Source of the DNA: Streptosporangium oxazolinicum
Lineage (GTDB): Bacteria; Actinomycetota; Actinomycetes; Streptosporangiales; Streptosporangiaceae
Assembly: GCF_039537505.1 (NCBI RefSeq)
Contig: NZ_BAABAQ010000021.1
Span: 1-64,000 of the forward strand
DNA length: 64,000 nt
Direction of reading: 5' to 3'
This document shows, in pieces, positions 9,292 through 17,223 of the stretch; within the stretch, counting starts at the first letter, position 1; each line of letters begins with the position of its first letter. Made by a program: the position numbers and the translations under genes. Below the pieces are notes generated by a model. That model had not been told where the DNA came from. It worked only from the letters and a program-made list of their open reading frames with translations, and did no database searches.

Positions 9292-10317
9292 TCAGGCGGC
9301 GATCGTGATGTCGGCCCGGTCGAGGGCGGACTTGATCCGCAGGCGCAGCTCGCGGGCGACCTCCGCCTGCCGGGAGGGGATGGTCTTGGCGCTGACCCGG
9401 AAGATGACGGCGGTGTCGGAGATCTGCTCGATGCCCCAGACCTGCGGCTCCTCGACGATGATGGAGTCGCGGAAGGCGGGCTCGTTCCACATCTCGTCGG
9501 CGACCTCCTTGAGGAGGTCGCGGACCACGGGGATCTCCGAGGCGTACGCCACCGGTACGTCGACCGTGGCGCGCGACCAGCCCTGGGACTCGTTGCCGAC
9601 CCGGGTGATCGTGCCGTTGCGGACGTACCAGACCCGGCCGTCGGCGTCGCGCAGGCGGGTGATGCGCAGGGTGACCGCCTCCACGGTGCCGATCGCGGCA
9701 CCCGCGTCGATCACGTCACCCACGCCGTACTGGTCCTCCAGGAGCATGAACATCCCGGCGATGAAGTCCTTGACGAGCTCCTGGGCGCCGAAGCCGATCG
9801 CCACGCCCAGGATGCCGACGCTGGTCAGCAGGGGGGCGATGGGGACGGAGAGGCGTTCGAGGACGGTCAGCACGGCGGTGCCCAGGATGATGATCGAGGC
9901 GATGTGCCTGAGCACCGAGCCGATGGTCTCGGCCCGCTGCCTGCGCCGTTCGGCCACGATCGCGTCGAGGCCCTCGGGGGTGACCGTCTCCCTGCCGCGC
10001 AGCCGCCCCGCCAGGGACGCGCGCTCGGAGGAGGCCCGGCGCACCACCCGGCCGATCAGCCGATGCGCCACGTTGCGCAGGATCAGCGCGATGACCACGA
10101 CCAGTGTGATGGCGATCAGGCCCGCGATCGCGGGGGCCACCCAGTCGACGGCCGCGGGCACGAGCATCTTCACGAAGTCGCAGATTACCCCACCGCCGTT
10201 CCCGCACCCCTGTATTAAGCCCGCACTCGCGTCGAGAAGGTTCTCGACGACGACTCCCGGATCGGAGGACGGGGTGACGCTGGGGGTGGGGACGGGCGTG
10301 GGGGAAAGCAAGGACAC
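9292..10317 (-). CDS. Small-conductance mechanosensitive channel (MscS family)
   Basis: 341 aa with a GTG start preceded by GAGAGGG. Three hydrophobic segments in the first half (LVPAAVDWVAPAIAGLIAITLVV..., IASIIILGTAVLTVL) are followed by the MscS pore helix and beta domain: GILGVAIGFGAQELVKDFIAGMFMLLEDQYGVGDVI, then VEAVTLRITRLRDADGRVWYVRNGTI. This is a short MscS (YggB-like) channel that releases solutes on hypo-osmotic shock. The N-terminal ~25 residues are Pro/Ser/Thr-rich. It directly precedes glbO on the same strand. Confidence 0.92.
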   Translation of the reverse strand: MSLLSPTPVPTPSVTPSSDPGVVVENLLDASAGLIQGCGNGGGVICDFVKMLVPAAVDWVAPAIAGLIAITLVVVIALILRNVAHRLIGRVVRRASSERASLAGRLRGRETVTPEGLDAIVAERRRQRAETIGSVLRHIASIIILGTAVLTVLERLSVPIAPLLTSVGILGVAIGFGAQELVKDFIAGMFMLLEDQYGVGDVIDAGAAIGTVEAVTLRITRLRDADGRVWYVRNGTITRVGNESQGWSRATVDVPVAYASEIPVVRDLLKEVADEMWNEPAFRDSIIVEEPQVWGIEQISDTAVIFRVSAKTIPSRQAEVARELRLRIKSALDRADITIAA

Positions 10318-10776
10318 GGAGTGGATCCCTCTCGGATCGGATCGACAGGCGGGCTGGGCGAGTCATGCGACCTACCCATATTGCCGATCGAACCGGCCTC
10401 CGTCACATCACGCCGGGGAAGACGGGGACATCCTGGTCCAGGGCCGCGGGGGCGGACCCGGATGCCCCGGTGACGGGGTGGCCCGGAACGGGGCACGCAC
10501 CCGGAAGCGTGTCCCGTTCCGTTCCCGAGAGGGATCCATCCGGTCACCGCCCGGACGAGAGACCGGACGGCAGCCTGTGCTTCACAACGGTTCGCGGGCT
10601 TCGGCTCGCGAGAGCCTCCGCGTTTCCGCCGATGGGAGCCCGCGGGCGCGGGTCCGGCGATTCGGAGCCGGCGGGGTGCCCAGCGTCCGAGGACGCTCCG
10701 CACCGGTCACCCCACCGGCTCCGCCGAGCCGCGGCAGACGCGGCACACCGGGCGAAGGCCCGTTGTGCCGCTCACC
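10318..10776. other. Non-coding region upstream of mscS
   Basis: 459 bases lying upstream of mscS and downstream of the 94-aa gene, both on the minus strand. Open frames exist here only because stops are rare at this GC content; none has a plausible start signal or recognisable product. It should hold the mscS promoter. Confidence 0.5.
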
Positions 10777-11061
10777 TCACTCTCCTACCGCGGCGAGTAC
10801 GCGTGCGACCTTGGTCGCGGCACCGGCGGGATCCTCCACCGTGTGCATCCGTTCACCCCAGGACCACCAGTAGTACCAATCCCGATGGCTGGGGGCGGCC
10901 TGTGCCCGGCAGGTGACGTTCTCCGCCAGGCTGGTCGCCTTCGGATTGATCACGCGCACGAACGCACGGCCCGAGTGGGTCCGCACCACACGGGCGTGCA
11001 GCCCGCGGCAGTCAAGCTCCGTCACCAGTCGCTCAAGGTGCCGGAAATCGTCTTCACCCAC
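10777..11061 (-). CDS. Small conserved protein of unknown function
   Basis: 94 aa, GTG start with a strong AGGAGGGACGAG ribosome-binding site. The protein is soluble, with a central RVVRTHSGRAFVRVINP segment and an aromatic motif DWYYWWSWGERM. I recognise this pattern from small actinomycete proteins encoded near XRE regulators but know no function. It is divergent from the XRE gene at 11404. Confidence 0.65.
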   Translation of the reverse strand: MGEDDFRHLERLVTELDCRGLHARVVRTHSGRAFVRVINPKATSLAENVTCRAQAAPSHRDWYYWWSWGERMHTVEDPAGAATKVARVLAAVGE

Positions 11062-11403
11062 CTCGTCCCTCCTCGTGGTCTCGGCTCGTCGGCGCCGAAT
11101 CGTGTTCGTCCGATCACGCTTCCGGTGCCGCTCGCCAAAGATGACTCACGGTGGCCCCATGGGTCAATTCGGGGAAAACCCAGTTCAGGGTGGGCGATGT
11201 GCCAAGTGGGTTGAAAGAAACAGTCCTTCGGAGGACGATTCTTAGCCAGCGGCTTTATTAGTGTGTTCCGGATGAGTCAAACGTGGTCCATCATTCTCGG
11301 TAGGCGCAGTGCGACCGAAAGATCACACTGCGTCAAGGGAGATTGAGGACCGGTCGGGACAAGTGTGCCAGCCAGCCCGGCCGGCCACGAGAGAGGGGCC
11401 GGT
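11062..11403. other. Intergenic region holding divergent promoters
   Basis: 342 bases between the divergent 94-aa gene and the XRE gene; relatively AT-rich for this genome around 11200-11330. A small hairpin, GTCCT-TCGG-AGGAC, lies at 11223-11236. No gene seen. Confidence 0.5.
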
Positions 11404-12978
11404 ATGTCCGGCAGGCAGCACAGGGAGACAGAGTTAGCGCGGCAGGTCCGGGCCCGTGGCCTGGCAGCCGGGAAGTCCTCGGCGCAGATAGCCAGGGAAA
11501 TCTACGAAAAGTGTAGTTCGCAATTCGGGACCACCCGGATTAAAGGTCACCGCCTCGCGCACGGCGTCGCTCTCGCGGACGTCATCGAACAGATACGGGC
11601 GCTGTTCGAACGCGACGGCAAGTCGGCCCCCGGCATCGGTGAGACGCTCCTGTCCGCGTACGAGAGCGGGCTGAAGCGGCCCGGTCCCGAATACCTGCAC
11701 TACCTGTGCTCCACCTACCGGGTCGAGCCCGTCTCCCTCGGGTACGACGGCCCGTGCATCTGCGGCCACGGCCACAAGATGCCCGGTGTCGTCCGAGGTG
11801 ATCTCCAGGATGGAAAACCCGACACTTCCTCTGGTCCGCGTGAGCTGCTGATCCAGCCGATCGGCGTCGACCCTTCCGCGGACGGGGGTGAGGAGGACGA
11901 GAACGTGCTACGGAGGACACTTTTACAGCTCCTGGCCGGCAGCGGCGGCATCGCGCTGGACGGGCAGGTGCTCGGATCGGTGGAGAGCTTGCGCAAGAGG
12001 ATGGACGACACGCTGGTTTCGGCCACCGTCTCGCCCGCCATGCTCGATCAGTGGGAGGAATCCACCATCGGCTTCGGCCGCCAGTACATGAACACCCCCC
12101 CGCTCAGGCTGTTGTGCGACGTGATGCTCGAATTCGGCGCGGTGCGCAAGGCCATGGAGCATCACCAGCCGGTCGACCTGCAAGAACGGTTGTGCCGCAT
12201 GGCGGCGCAGCTCGCCGGTCTGAGCGGCATGATCATGGTCAATCTCGGTGACCACCGGCTCGCGCGGTCCTTCTTCAGGACCGGCAGGACCGCGGCGGAC
12301 GAGACCGGCGACCGGGCGCTGAGGGCGTGGGTCATCGCCAGGGAGGCCCTGGTCCCCCTTTACTACGGTGACCCGCGCGAAGCTCTCAACCTCGCCAAGA
12401 AGAGCCGTGACCTGGCCGGGCAGACGCCCTGCGCGGCCCAGGCGATGGCCCCGGTGGTCGAGGCCCGCGCGCTGGCGATGATGTCGGGTTCCGGCAAGAA
12501 GGACGTGGTCGACCAGGCGAAGCGGGCGCTGTCGAGGGCGAGGGCCGCCTTCTCCCAGATGACCGCCGCGGACCAGGACGACTCGACCTTCGGCTACACC
12601 GAGCGCCAGCTCTACTTCCACCAGGGAGACGCGCTGGTCAAGCTCGGGCAGGCGATGGAGGCCGATTTCATCCTGGAACAGGCGCTCACCAAGTACGGTC
12701 CGACCGACTGGCTCGACCCGACCTTCATCAGGTTCGACCGGGCCCAGTGCAAGATCCTTGAGGGTGACGTGGACGAGGCGCTGGAGATCGCCCAGCGTAC
12801 GGTCCTGGGCCTTGACGAGGCGTGCCGGCCCGACATCCTCATGCAGCGCGCCCACGAGGTGGGCAAGCAGGTCGAGGTGAAGGCTCCCGACCATCCCAAG
12901 CTCAAGACCTACATGGAGTCGCTGCGCAACCGTGGCGCGTCGACGGAGAATCCAGTGGCCGACAGGAGTGGCAGTTGA
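11404..12978 (+). CDS. XRE-family regulator with TPR-like C-terminal domain
   Basis: 524 aa from the ATG at 11404, preceded by AGAGGGG; an in-frame GTG 39 nt upstream lacks a ribosome-binding site. The first ~140 residues resemble a DNA-binding head (RIKGHRLAHGVALADVIEQIRALFERDGKSAPGIGETLLSAYESGLKRPGPEYLHYLCSTYRVEP, a helix-turn-helix with the SxYExGxxxP element of XRE regulators). Cys and His residues (CICGHGH) follow. Residues ~180-520 are alpha-helical repeats like the TPR sensor of actinomycete XRE regulators. Its stop overlaps the start of the GNAT gene, so the two are translationally coupled. Confidence 0.82.
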   Translation: MSGRQHRETELARQVRARGLAAGKSSAQIAREIYEKCSSQFGTTRIKGHRLAHGVALADVIEQIRALFERDGKSAPGIGETLLSAYESGLKRPGPEYLHYLCSTYRVEPVSLGYDGPCICGHGHKMPGVVRGDLQDGKPDTSSGPRELLIQPIGVDPSADGGEEDENVLRRTLLQLLAGSGGIALDGQVLGSVESLRKRMDDTLVSATVSPAMLDQWEESTIGFGRQYMNTPPLRLLCDVMLEFGAVRKAMEHHQPVDLQERLCRMAAQLAGLSGMIMVNLGDHRLARSFFRTGRTAADETGDRALRAWVIAREALVPLYYGDPREALNLAKKSRDLAGQTPCAAQAMAPVVEARALAMMSGSGKKDVVDQAKRALSRARAAFSQMTAADQDDSTFGYTERQLYFHQGDALVKLGQAMEADFILEQALTKYGPTDWLDPTFIRFDRAQCKILEGDVDEALEIAQRTVLGLDEACRPDILMQRAHEVGKQVEVKAPDHPKLKTYMESLRNRGASTENPVADRSGS

Positions 12979-13469
12979 AGCCGAGGCTTCGGCGTTATCG
13001 CTGGTCCGACCTTGAGACCGTCTGGGCGCTCCACCAGATTTGTCTCGCCCAGGTCGGTCTCGCGCCCGGGGACGGCGTCTACTACGAGGACGACTTCCCG
13101 AAGATCCACGAGATCTACCTCGCCGACCGGGGCGAGTTCCTCGTGGGTGAGATGTCCGACGGACGTGTCGTCACGATGGGCGGTCTCCGCCGCGTCGACG
13201 ACCAGACCGCCGAGATGTGCCGCATGCGGGTCCATCCGGAGTTCCAGCGTCGCGGATTCGGTGCCCAGATGGTGCTCGCACTGGAGGCGCGGGCGATAGA
13301 ACTCGGTTATGTACGCCTTCGTGGTGACACGACCATGAATCAGCTCGCGGCGATGGAGCTCTATCGCACGTTCGGCTGGCGCGAGATCCGCCGGGAAGAA
13401 CGAGGGGGGTGTGTGGTGATTTACGGAGAAAAAGACCTAATAGCCGCTATGTCCTCCTTAACCAAATGA
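12975..13469 (+). CDS. GNAT-family N-acetyltransferase
   Basis: 164 aa, TTG start within the stop of the XRE gene (TTGA overlap), with GACAGGAG upstream. The GNAT core is clear: MCRMRVHPEFQRRGFGAQMVLALEARAIELG (motif A, Q/R-x-x-G-x-G/A) and AAMELYRTFGWREI (motif B). It transfers an acetyl group from acetyl-CoA to an amine of unknown substrate. Coupling to the XRE regulator suggests one physiological unit. Confidence 0.85.
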   Translation: MKPRLRRYRWSDLETVWALHQICLAQVGLAPGDGVYYEDDFPKIHEIYLADRGEFLVGEMSDGRVVTMGGLRRVDDQTAEMCRMRVHPEFQRRGFGAQMVLALEARAIELGYVRLRGDTTMNQLAAMELYRTFGWREIRREERGGCVVIYGEKDLIAAMSSLTK

Positions 13470-13508
13470 TCTCTATTTCGCACTATTTCACTACTTAGTG
13501 TTGCCTGT

Positions 13509-13524
13509 TTCGGAGATATCCGAA
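13509..13524 (+). terminator. Intrinsic terminator after the GNAT gene
   Basis: TTCGGA-GATA-TCCGAA followed by TAATTGTTTTT, 40 nt downstream of the stop: a classic hairpin plus U-tract, rare in this window. Confidence 0.65.
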
Positions 13525-13565
13525 TAATTGTTTTTCGTACCTACCGCTATTCCCTGGTGAGTGCG

Positions 13566-13640
13566 ATGAAAAAGATCATTGTCCACAAGATCGGCGTGTC
13601 AAGACTCGGCGGCGTCGCCGGCGCCATCCACAAGGGATGA
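13566..13640 (+). CDS. Possible 24-residue cationic peptide
   Basis: ATG to TGA encodes 24 residues: a basic start (MKKIIVHK), a small-residue middle (RLGGVAGA) and IHKG at the end. An in-frame GTG nine bases earlier is an alternative start; GGTGAG lies 5 nt before the ATG. It stands between two terminators, so it would need its own promoter. No family is recognised; it could be a chance ORF. Confidence 0.3.
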   Translation: MKKIIVHKIGVSRLGGVAGAIHKG

Positions 13641-13677
13641 GATTCCTCGCCGCTGGAAGAATCCTCCTCTGACGGTC

Positions 13678-13708
13678 GCGGCCCTCGATCCGCGAGATCG
13701 AGGGCCGC
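13678..13708. terminator. 13-bp bidirectional terminator hairpin
   Basis: Perfect 13-bp stem (13678-13690 with 13696-13708), 5-nt loop CGCGA, between convergent genes. It most likely ends the NUDIX transcript and any transcript from the left. Confidence 0.65.
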
Positions 13709-13770
13709 GCGGACTATCCGTCTCCGCGTGTTCATCCCTGTTCGCGCCCGTTTTATGCGGAGCGGCCGGT

Positions 13771-14229
13771 TCATCCCAGCCGCGTGACGCGGGAGACGAC
13801 CTCCGGCAGGTCCGGGGGCTCCAGGAAGCCGGGAAGACCGGCCATCTCCGCCGGTGAGAACCAGCCGGAGCCGAGGTGGGTGATGTCCTCCTCCGCGGTG
13901 AACGACCCGGCGCCCACCTCGGGCGTGCCCTCGAACCTGGCCAGATAGAACCGCTCGGTCTTGGCGTAGTGGACGCCGATCCAGTGGAACTCCCGGCGTA
14001 CCGGCACCCATCGGTCCAGCACCGCCTCGCCCGGCAGGCCCGTCTCCTCCGTGAGTTCGCGCCGCGCGGCGTCGAGGGGGGTCTCACCCGGATCGATCCC
14101 GCCGCCCGGCGGTTCCCACAGGGTCTGGCCGCCGACGGGGTCGCGCCAGTGCATGAGAAGCACCCGGCCCGATCCGTCCACACAGATCACCCGGGCCGCG
14201 GGCCGGTCGTTCGGCTGAGGGTCGCCCAT
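13771..14229 (-). CDS. NUDIX hydrolase
   Basis: 152 aa from the ATG at 14229; the frame stays open upstream but is not protein-like there. The NUDIX box is complete: GGGIDPGETPLDAARREL followed by TEETGL (Gx5Ex7REUxEExGU). NUDIX enzymes hydrolyse nucleoside diphosphates linked to another moiety; the substrate cannot be told. No Shine-Dalgarno is present; TACCCT nine bases before the ATG suggests a leaderless or near-leaderless mRNA. Confidence 0.9.
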   Translation of the reverse strand: MGDPQPNDRPAARVICVDGSGRVLLMHWRDPVGGQTLWEPPGGGIDPGETPLDAARRELTEETGLPGEAVLDRWVPVRREFHWIGVHYAKTERFYLARFEGTPEVGAGSFTAEEDITHLGSGWFSPAEMAGLPGFLEPPDLPEVVSRVTRLG

Positions 14230-14500
14230 AGGGCAGGGAGGGTAGCAGCGCCGTCCCCCCCGGCCGTCCCCCGGCCGTCCCCCGGCCGTTCCACCCACCG
14301 GGTCCGCGCCCCCGTGGCGTCTCCGGTGGGTTCCGGTGGCCTGGTGGTCCTGTGGTGGGTTCCGGTGGCCCCGGGGGCCTTCGTGGCTTCTGGTCCGCCA
14401 CGTGCCGGACGGCCGGGTACGGCGCTGGGATTCGCTGTACTCTGCCCAGGTCAGGTGGAAGCACCGGGCGATCCGACCTCTCAAGCTCAAGGGTGAAGGC

Positions 14501-15355
14501 ATGAGTTCCAGGGCCGAGTTTGTGTTGACGCTGTCCTGCCCGGACCGTCCGGGCGTGGTGGCCGCGGTCTCCGGCCTCCTGGCCGGGCGGGGATGCAACA
14601 TCACCGAGAGCCAGCAGTTCGGTGACGTCGTGGCCGGGCGGTTCTTCATGCGGGTGCAGTTCGCCTCTCCGCTGCCCGACGGGGAGCTGCGCGAGGCCTT
14701 CGCCGCGCTCGCCCCCGAGCTCGGCATGGATTTCAAGCTGCGCGATATCTCCGTCAAGCCGCGCGTGCTGGTGATGGTCAGCAGGTTCGGCCACTGCCTG
14801 AACGACCTCCTCTACCGGATGCGCTCCGGCCTGCTCGACATCGAGATCGTCGCGGTCGTCTCCAACCACCCGGACCTGCGACCGCTGACCCAGTCGTACG
14901 GCATCGACTACCACCACCTGCCGATCACCCCCGAGACCAAGCCCAGGCAGGAGGCGGAGATCCTGACCCTGGTCGACCACTACCGGGCCGACCTGGTGGT
15001 GCTCGCCCGCTACATGCAGGTGCTGTCGGAGGATCTCTGCGTCAAGCTCGCGGGTAATGTGATCAACATTCACCACTCGTTCCTGCCGTCGTTCAAGGGC
15101 GCCAAGCCCTACCACCAGGCGCACTCTCGCGGCGTGAAGCTGATCGGCGCGACCGCGCACTACGTGACCGCCGACCTCGACGAGGGCCCGATCATCGAGC
15201 AGGAGGTCGCCCGGGTCAACCACACCCACTCCGCGGACGACCTCGCCGCCATCGGCCGCGACGTCGAGTGCCAGGCCCTGGCGCGCGCCGTCCGCTGGCA
15301 TACCGAGCAGCGCGTCCTGCTCGACGGTCACAAGACGATCGTCTTCCCCCGCTGA
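14501..15355 (+). CDS. purU: Formyltetrahydrofolate deformylase
   Basis: 284 aa, ATG at 14501 with GGGTGAAGG. An N-terminal ACT domain (LTLSCPDRPGVVAAVSGLLAGRGCNITESQQF, about residues 5-80) precedes a formyltransferase-fold domain with INIHHSFLPSFKGAKPYHQA and TAHYVTADLDEGPII (catalytic Asn/His/Asp). It hydrolyses 10-formyl-THF to THF and formate, balancing one-carbon and glycine/methionine pools. Length is normal for the family. Confidence 0.96.
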   Translation: MSSRAEFVLTLSCPDRPGVVAAVSGLLAGRGCNITESQQFGDVVAGRFFMRVQFASPLPDGELREAFAALAPELGMDFKLRDISVKPRVLVMVSRFGHCLNDLLYRMRSGLLDIEIVAVVSNHPDLRPLTQSYGIDYHHLPITPETKPRQEAEILTLVDHYRADLVVLARYMQVLSEDLCVKLAGNVINIHHSFLPSFKGAKPYHQAHSRGVKLIGATAHYVTADLDEGPIIEQEVARVNHTHSADDLAAIGRDVECQALARAVRWHTEQRVLLDGHKTIVFPR

Positions 15356-15359
15356 CGCG

Positions 15360-15549
15360 GCGACCGGTCGCCGCAGCCCGCGACCGGTCACCGTGATGCG
15401 CGACCGGTCACCGCAGCCCGCGACCGGTCACCGCGACCTGCGACCGGTCACCGCGGTCCGCGGCCGGTCACTGTGGCCCATAGCCGGTCACCGCTGCTCG
15501 CGCTCGGTCACCGTGGTCCGTGACCGGTCACCGTGGTCTGCGGCCGGAT
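15360..15549. repeat. 20-bp palindromic minisatellite, 9.5 copies
   Basis: Units start every 20 bases from 15360 to 15540. Consensus GCGACCGGTCACCG plus six variable bases; the palindrome GACCGGTC is kept in six copies and near-kept in the others. It begins 4 bases after the purU stop and overlaps the last codons of the minus-strand gene ending at 15528. A period of about two helical turns puts all palindromes on one DNA face. Confidence 0.9.
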
Positions 15550-15917
15550 TTCCCGGGGCTGATGCCGGTGACGTCCTCGGGGTGGGAGACGCCGTAGGGG
15601 CGTCCCGCCTCGTCGGTGCCGACCTTCTCGCGACCCGCGTCCTTCTTCCGGGAGGCGATCTTCTCGGCGCCACGGTTCTCGCTGGTGCCGACGCCGAGAG
15701 GGGACCGGGCCTCGGTGTCGGTGGCGGGGACGCCCTTGCGCTCCGCACTGGACACCACGCGAGGCGGCCCCTTGTCGTCCGGAGGGGGGCCGAAGGCCAG
15801 GTTGCCCGACCGCACGACCTCCTCGCTGGCGTGGCCGACGTCGCGGGAGTAGCCGTGCTCCCCCTGCTTGTCCTTGCCGCTCCGACCCTTTTCTCCGGAT
15901 TTGCGTTTTTCGCTCAT
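15528..15917 (-). CDS. Small hydrophilic protein of unknown function
   Basis: 129 aa from the second in-frame ATG (15917), which has GAGGTG upstream. The protein is highly charged, low in hydrophobics and probably disordered. The segment ATDTEARSPLGVGTSENRGAEK, a later GREKVGTDEAGRPYGVS and the ending GISPGK resemble small conserved actinomycete proteins that I recall without known function. Its 3' end runs into the 20-bp repeat array. It lies 28 nt beyond the hypE stop on the same strand and may be read through from the hydrogenase operon. Confidence 0.6.
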   Translation of the reverse strand: MSEKRKSGEKGRSGKDKQGEHGYSRDVGHASEEVVRSGNLAFGPPPDDKGPPRVVSSAERKGVPATDTEARSPLGVGTSENRGAEKIASRKKDAGREKVGTDEAGRPYGVSHPEDVTGISPGKSGRRPR

Positions 15918-15945
15918 GTCCAGCACCTCTGGATTCGCTCGGTGG

Positions 15946-17223
15946 TCAGCAGATTCTCGGTAGTGGGTCGCCGACCAGCAGGTCGACGATGCGGGTACCG
16001 CCGAAGGAGGTCCTGAGCAGGACCAACCCCGGCGGGTCGTCGTTGATCCGCCCGATGATCGCCGCGTCGGAGCCGAGCGGATGGGAACGGAGGGCGGCCA
16101 GGGCCGCCTCGGCGGAGTCCCCGGCCACCACCGCGACCATCCGGCCCTCGCAGGCGACGTAGAGCGGGTCGATCCCCAGCAGCTCGCACGCCCCCCGTAC
16201 GGCGGGACGGACCGGCACCGCGTCCTCGTCGAGGACGACGGCCACCCGCGAGGCCTCCGCTATCTCGTTGACGATCGTCGCCACCCCGCCCCGGGTCGCG
16301 TCGCGCAGACAGCGCACCGCGCCGCCGTCGCCGCCCTCACCGCCACCGCAGGCGTCCAGCAGCACGTCGACGAGGGCATTGAGCGGAGCGGTGTCGGAAC
16401 ACAGGTCGGCCTCGATGTCGAGTTCTCCCCGGGCGAGCATGACGGTGATCCCGTGCTCGCCGATCGGCCCGGACACGATGACCGCGTCTCCCGGCCGCGC
16501 GGAGGCGGCGCTCAGCCGGACGGGCCGGTCGAGCGTCCCGACGCCGGAGGTGGTGATGTAGCAGCCGTCCGCCTTGCCCCTCTCCACGACCTTGGTGTCG
16601 CCGGTGACGATCCACACGCCCGCCCGTCGTGCCGCCTCGGCCATCGAGGCGGTGACGCGCCGCAGGTCGGCGACGGGGAAGCCCTCTTCCAGGATGAACC
16701 CGGCCGACAGGTAACGGGGGCGGGCCCCGCACATGGCCAGGTCGTTGACGGTGCCGTTGACCGCCAGGTCGCCGATGTCGCCGCCCGGGAAGAACAGCGG
16801 CGTGACCACGAACGCGTCGGTGGTGAAGGCGAGCCCGTCGGCGACCGCGCCGTCCTCCAGGGTCTCCAGCATCGGGTTGCGGAACGACTCCAGGAACACC
16901 GCTTCGATCAGGGTGTGCGTGGCCCTGCCGCCCGCGCCGTGCGCCAGGGTGATGCGGTCCTCCCGCACCCGCGCCCCGCGTCGCCGCACCCGCTCGATCC
17001 GGTCCAGCACCTGCCGCTCCCGGCCGCGCGCCTCTTCGTCCGGTCCGTGGCCGCGCGTCTCTTCCAGGTCCGATACGTGTTCGTGGCGGCGTACCGCCTC
17101 TTCCAGGTCCGATATGTGTTCAAAGCCGGGTACCTGTCGTTCCCCGCCGCGCGATCGTGGCGGATCCATCTCCCGCACGCCGTGCTCCTCGGCCCGTCCG
17201 GTGCCGCCCGTTCCGCCGTTCAC
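15946..17223 (-). CDS. hypE: Hydrogenase maturation protein HypE with N-terminal extension
   Basis: 425 aa. The core starts near ITLAHGAGGRATHTLIE and continues with FTTDAFVVTPLFFPGGDIGDLAVNGTVNDLAMCGA (ATP-binding AIRS fold) and ends in DPLPRIC; the C-terminal Cys is the residue carbamoylated by HypF and dehydrated to a thiocyanate that becomes the CN ligands of the NiFe site. The GTG start overlaps the hypD stop (GTGA), with CGGAGG just before. About 80 extra N-terminal residues contain a repeated motif (EHISDLEE, EHVSDLEE). A start nearer the core cannot be excluded, but only the GTGA overlap has a good ribosome-binding site. Confidence 0.93.
   Translation of the reverse strand: MNGGTGGTGRAEEHGVREMDPPRSRGGERQVPGFEHISDLEEAVRRHEHVSDLEETRGHGPDEEARGRERQVLDRIERVRRRGARVREDRITLAHGAGGRATHTLIEAVFLESFRNPMLETLEDGAVADGLAFTTDAFVVTPLFFPGGDIGDLAVNGTVNDLAMCGARPRYLSAGFILEEGFPVADLRRVTASMAEAARRAGVWIVTGDTKVVERGKADGCYITTSGVGTLDRPVRLSAASARPGDAVIVSGPIGEHGITVMLARGELDIEADLCSDTAPLNALVDVLLDACGGGEGGDGGAVRCLRDATRGGVATIVNEIAEASRVAVVLDEDAVPVRPAVRGACELLGIDPLYVACEGRMVAVVAGDSAEAALAALRSHPLGSDAAIIGRINDDPPGLVLLRTSFGGTRIVDLLVGDPLPRIC

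Larger units (their letters stand above)
13470..13770. other. Intergenic region with two terminators and a tiny ORF
   Basis: About 300 bases between the GNAT gene (+) and the NUDIX gene (-). The first ~100 bases are AT-rich for this genome. It contains a U-tract terminator (13509-13524), a possible 24-aa ORF (13566-13640) and a 13-bp stem (13678-13708). Confidence 0.6.

Noticed and set aside
14259..14370. Short GC repeats (11-bp CGGCCGTCCCC and 17-bp GGTGGGTTCCGGTGGCC copies) upstream of NUDIX and purU
   Set aside because: Only two to three copies, in extreme GC sequence where such repeats arise easily; no function inferred.
15360..15549. CRISPR array
   Set aside because: The 20-bp units are back to back, with only six variable bases; no cas gene is near.
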